Below are positions 40,201 to 46,200 of a stretch of 64,000 bases of DNA, one piece after another. The position numbers were made by a program, and so were the translations under genes. This stretch comes from Diabrotica undecimpunctata (lineage: Eukaryota; Arthropoda; Insecta; Coleoptera; Chrysomelidae), in contig NC_092811.1 of assembly GCF_040954645.1 (NCBI RefSeq), forward strand, positions 87,163,199 through 87,227,198, written 5' to 3'. Each line of letters begins with the position of its first letter. The first letter of the stretch is position 1. Below the pieces are notes generated by a model that saw only the letters and a program-made list of their open reading frames with translations, was not told the DNA's origin and did no database searches.

Positions 40201-43200
40201 TAAACATCTCTGACGCGCTCCAACACATGTCTGACATATACTGCCAACCACGCTATATTCATATACTTAAAACGTAGTTTCAATGCTTAAACATCAGCTA
40301 ATAGATATCTAACGCGATCTAACATATAGCATACGTATACCTGACGCAATCTAACGCGTTCTAACTCATATCAGACGTATAACACATGCATATCAGACGT
40401 ATAGCATACGTATATAAGACGTATAGCAGAGGTATAGCAGACGTATATCAGACGTACATCAGACGTATAGCAGACGTACAGTAGACGCAATCTAACGCAT
40501 AGCAGACGTATAGCAGAAGCAATCTAACTCATATAAGACATATAACAGACGCGATCTAACTCATATCAGATGTATAGCAGACGTATACCAGACGCAAGAT
40601 GGTACAGAACAATCGCTAAAGAAAATCTGTCGGAAAAACGAAATTTGTCAGAGTAAGAAATGAAAGAATCGTAAGAGACAGAATAACGAAGGACATCACA
40701 ACTACGCTGGTATGGACACGTCCAAAGAATGAGCGACAACAGAATAACAAATAGTATTATATTGGACACCACAGGAAAGACGGAAATGTAGGTCATCAAC
40801 TACTATACATAAATATATAAATCTCATCTGAGCAGTCATTACAAGTATCCTCCGAACAGTAACTACTATACACAACTCACAAATATGATTACTGGTATAT
40901 GATAACGTTTTATTGCATACTATATTTTATCTACAATAATTACTATTTTACAACGATATTCAGATATAATCAAATTATAACGAGGACTAACAAACGAATG
41001 TTTACCATTCTTCCAGTATGTTCAAACAACTAACGTATATTACTCGACATACATATGAGTCGGATGATCACAAACCGATAAGGACCTAAACGTTCTCTAC
41101 AAGCCACATCTGAACGACCACTACTATACACAAATCTCCACTGAACGTACAATTCGACAAGAGTCTCCGCTGAACACTCACTAATACACACAGATCTCAT
41201 AAACATCCACTACTATACATAAATCTCCAAGATGACTATTTTTCGATTTGTTGCATATTATATTTTATCTACAACAATTACCATTTTACAATGATATTCA
41301 GATATAATCCAATTATGACGAAGACTAACCAACGAATGATTACCATCCATAAATTATGTTCAAACAAACTAACGTGCCGAAAGACCATTACATTATATCT
41401 TCGTTGTTATTTATATGATTTTGACGCACAAGACGTTAACTGAAAGGCAAAAGGTAAGCATAAATATTTGCATACTATAGTTTATCTACGACGAGCAAGT
41501 AATTTATTGTTTTAAAGTGGATAATAACCATTGGTCTCTGTAAGAATATAATTATGTTAGTCATAGACGGTTCATCAATAGCCATCAGGCAACAATTTCC
41601 CCTGATCATGTTTATAAAACGTACGGAATACACTGTATATACCTAACCCTAGTTGACAGCGCACTTTGCAGGTCCCGTCTCACGATCAACTAATAGGTTT
41701 AAGTACAACTCCCTTCGTGAAAGGTACACAGACGTGAATCCGTGCAGGAAAAATAACTGCGGGAACACTTAACAACAATATGGTATTGTTGTCCATACCA
41801 GCGTAGTTGTGGTCCTTCGGTATTCTGTGTTCTGTGTCTTACGATTCTTTCATTTCTTACTCTGACAAATTTTGTTTTTCCGACAGATTTTCTTTAGCGA
41901 TTGTTTTGTACCATCTTGCGTCTGGTATACGTCTGCTATACATCTGATATGAGTTAGATCGCGTCTGTTATATGTCTTATATGAGTTGGATTGCTTCTGC
42001 TATACGTCTGCTATGCGTTAGATTGCGTCTGCTGTACATCTGCTTTACGTCTGATATACGTCTGCTATACCTCTGCTATACGTCTGATATACGTATGCTA
42101 TACGTCTGGGGTCGTATTTTCGAATTCAATCGAATTTTTTCGTATACGAGTTAACTCGAAAGAAAAATTTCGTATACGAATTTGAATCTGTATTTTTGAT
42201 CTTCGAAATTTTATACGTACACTAAAAGAATTTGCACCGGCAACACTGCAAATTCGAACAACCAAAACTTAAATAATAAAAAAAGAAGAATAATTGGCAG
42301 TTTTACTTAACCTAGTTTATGGTGAATTTGTTATCTAAAACAAGAAGTAAAAAAGGGCATGAAATATGGTGGTTCAGTGTCGGCCGAACAAAAAAAAGCC
42401 ATTCTATCAACTCCATTGTGAGGGGCCTTGTTAATCTGTACAATTTTTGAAATTGTACATCCGAATAGTCCTCTAGATGGTTAAGAATGGGTTGGTAAAC
42501 TTGCCTCTTCGTTCCGCTAATATTATTGCCTCGGCAAGGGCGTTAACTATTTCTTTCTATTAAAAAATTATTTAAACCACCCATTAAAAACAAAGTTCAA
42601 TGTAAAAATATGGTAGGTATTAATGTAAATTTTATTGTATTGTTCAATCTAAAACAACGATTAAAAACTATCAGCTAAAATTTTATCTGACGTACACGGG
42701 CCCAGTGACAACTGAAATGACAAAAATTACTTTGATCGTATACTAGCATCGAAATTCGAATGGTTCATACCCATTCGTGTCGTCGTATACGAAACAATTC
42801 GTATACGCACTATTCGAAAATATAAAAAACTGGATTTCGAGCGAATTTCTTCTAATTTCGTATGCGAAATATGCTCGAACGAATTCGAAAATACGACCCC
42901 TGATATGCATCTGTTATACGTCTGATATGAGTTAGAACGCGTTAGATTGCGTTAAGTATACGTATGCTATATGTTAGATCGCGTTAGATATCTGTTAGCT
43001 GATGTTTAAGCATTGAACCTACGTTTTAAGTATATTAATATAGCGTGGTTGGCAGTATATGTCAGAAATGCGTTGGAGCGCGTCAGAGATGTTTACCTTT
43101 TAGTAAAAATCTTTAGATCAGTTTATCGATGTATTTAATCAACACTTTATATAGATTCAAATCAATTTTTAAAATCATTAAGTGTTTGGCAGCCAGTTGA

Positions 43201-46200
43201 GTAAGACGTGACTATGGATGAAGAATACGCCGTATGTATTTAGAAAACTAACATTGGTAACTTAATAGGTACCATTTATCCTCTCAACTTCAATATTGTT
43301 GTATATCGATGTTCTTATATAATATTTACCTTTAGTGATATACTTGACTTTTTTTTACAATTAATTTTTTTCGATTATTTAATACCGCAATCCCTTGTGG
43401 TGTTTTTTATATACACATATTATTGTCAGATTATGTTAAACGGTTATGTAGCTTAGAAGTGTGCTTTGGTGCGGGATATGGAGACCTATCACAGCCAACT
43501 TTAACAAGTAATATCGAATTAATAATCAACATGCTTTTTACATTTTTATCAATTTGTTTCTGCATCTCTCTCCTCTTCTGATGACGTATGTGAAAATGTT
43601 CATCGTCCTCTTATGAAAGCTTTTAGTATTAAACGCTTGATTTATACAATGTAAACCTGTTATATCAGTATTATGTTAAACGGCTTTACGTCTATACCTT
43701 TTTATATTAATAACACATGTTAAATGTTTCTAAATCGTGTGATCTAGAATATTATGCCTAATATCAAACTAACTGCGCTAAACGGGTGCGCGTACGGTTC
43801 ATACCACTCTGCAACTTTTTCGCATCTCATGTACATTTAAATATTTTTTTATACCAATTATCGGCACATGTTATTATTAAGCTCCGTGGCTTAGCGATGT
43901 GCATGCTTAGCTTCGGTGCAGTTGGTCGCAAGTTCTGGTCCCACTCAAGGAAGAATTTTTTTTTTTTTTAATAATAATTAATAATTTAATAATTTTAAAA
44001 GTGATTAAACATAATTAATCGGGCTGTAGTCCAATGACGTCACCCCGCCGAGGTCATGTGGGCTATTGTGTGGCGCGAGGGGCTGCGTCGAGAGTGCGGG
44101 GTCAAAGGTCAAACTGTGGTATAGTGAGGCCCTATCTACTAAAATACCTCTCTGTGATGTGAATGTTCTTGATGTGATTGACTAGAAGCAGTCTGTCTTT
44201 GCCATCTGCCTCCTCTGCGAACGTAAACATTGGGTCCACTGAAACCTCCACCGAAGAACATATTGAAGAGTTCTTCAGCTGTAGCATCCGATTCAAAACC
44301 TCTTGTGTAAGTGTGATGATGAGAATGAGATGACAACCGGTCTTCGTCTGATCCGTACATGTCATACTGTTTTCTCTTTTCTGGATCAGTAAGCACAGCA
44401 ACAGCATTACCTGAAGAAAAAGCGACAAAGAAAATATGGAAGATTTATTTGTAAAAAATATATAAAATTAAATTTAACTTTATTAACCAAAGTTTATACG
44501 CTTATATTGTTGACAAATAATTTGTGCACCTTATTACAAGAATTAAAGAAAGCCCAAAATTTTTAATTCAGTTGGACAAAACAACTGATATGACTATAAA
44601 CCCGCCATAAACACGGGGATTGGGGAGCACGGAAGGAGCCTCCACGCAAGTGATATTATAAGAACAAAATGTCACTGACGCTCCCTGGAAACGCCCCTCG
44701 GGCGGCCAATCCTTCCACCACTGGATCTGAACAAAGTAACGAGAATCAACGGCTCTTCTCAGAGCCTACACTGACAATGATGACCATAAACATTGAGGGT
44801 ATTACTTGTAACAAACAGGAAATTTTGTCTGAACTGTGTAAAATCCACAAGTGTGATATATTATGTATACAAGAGACTCACCGTGACATATCAGCACATA
44901 GATCTAGCGTTGAGGGAATGCAGCTTATCATTGAACATCCAAGTGCAAAACATGGAAGCGCCATCTTCGTGAGAAGAGATATTGATGTAACATCAGCTGA
45001 AAAACATGCTACAACGACATTGAAATTCTGACCGTCAAAATAGGAGCCTGCACACTGCACAGTGACATCTGTGTATAAATAACTCCAGAGAGACTTTGTT
45101 TTCTCCCCTCCAATAAATTTCGCTTCTCAAAAAACCAGATTCATTCTCGGTGATTTTAATAGTCATAATGTTCATTGGGGCTACGCTTCAACTGATAATA
45201 ATGGAGATCTTGTGGAATCATGGGCTGAACAAAACAACCTGGCACTTCTACATGACCCAAAACTGCCCTATTCGTTCCAGAGCAAAATATGGAAGAAAGG
45301 TTACAACCCTGATCTCACCTTCATCAGCATGTCTTTAGAGGACCGTTGCGTTAGGAAGGTATATAAGCCTATACCGAAGATGCAACATACGCCCGTGGGA
45401 ATAACCGTTTACAGCGTTATAAAAGCTTCCAAAATCCCTTTCAAACAAATGTTTAATTTCAAAAAAGCGAACTGGGCAAAATTTGATGATGAATTGGAAA
45501 CACAAGTGAAAAATATTGTCCTGATCCTCAAAAACTATGAAGCGTGCATCAAACTTGTAAAACGAATCTCATGTAAACACATACCTAGAGGATGTCAACA
45601 ACATTACATATCTGGTCTGAACGATGAAGCAAAAGACATTATGACAAAGTACACGGAAGAATATAGTAAAGGCCCATTTAGCGAAGTTACAGCAGAGATA
45701 GGGGAGAGACTGCAGCAAACACTAAGTGCCTCCAGACAAATAACTGGCAAATAGATTGACTATTTCATCACCATTCTGAGCTATTACATCCCCACCTTTA
45801 TTAGACATTACATTAGGATAAGCACTAGACCCACATATAGCACTAACATACCTCCAAAAACAGTGGGGATTACTTAAAAGATTTGCTTGAATATTCTCTA
45901 CATAGTTCTTATAACATACTGCTTGTAATGATTTACACCTTTCCCTTAACACCGAAAATTCCTCATATGAGTTGCCTGATGCTTTAAAATTCCTGTGAGC
46001 TATTTTTTTCTGTATGACAAGCACAATTAATTCTCACGAAAACCAAACTGAAAAGTTTAATGATTTAAACTTATGCAGATCTAATAAATAGGCACATACT
46101 TATACATAATATTTATAAGAGACTGAAAATTTTAATTATATTGTTAATATAATAAAGGCTAAAATAATTATTATAGACATTATATTATAGAGTTAAAACA

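Larger units (their letters stand above)
39164..44139. mobile_element. 5-kb fold-back element with 1.55-kb inverted arms, Galileo-like
   Basis: The left arm 39164-40717 (1554 bp) and the right arm 41791-44139 (2349 bp including a 791-bp nested element, so about 1558 bp) are inverted copies. The tip GTAGATAGGGCCTCACTATA is present at both outer ends. TAAAATA flanks the element on both sides (39157-39163 and 44140-44146), a 7-bp target duplication. Seven-bp duplications, kilobase arms and tandem repeats within the arms are features of Galileo/fold-back elements of the P superfamily. No transposase is encoded, and the 1.07-kb centre holds a pair of about 140-bp direct repeats (about 40895-41035 and 41235-41375). 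It lies in DNAJB12 intron 3, directly at the splice donor. Confidence 0.85.

Noticed and set aside
40201..40600. CRISPR-like array
   Set aside because: The 10-11-bp units are contiguous minisatellite repeats without spacers, in a eukaryotic transposon arm.
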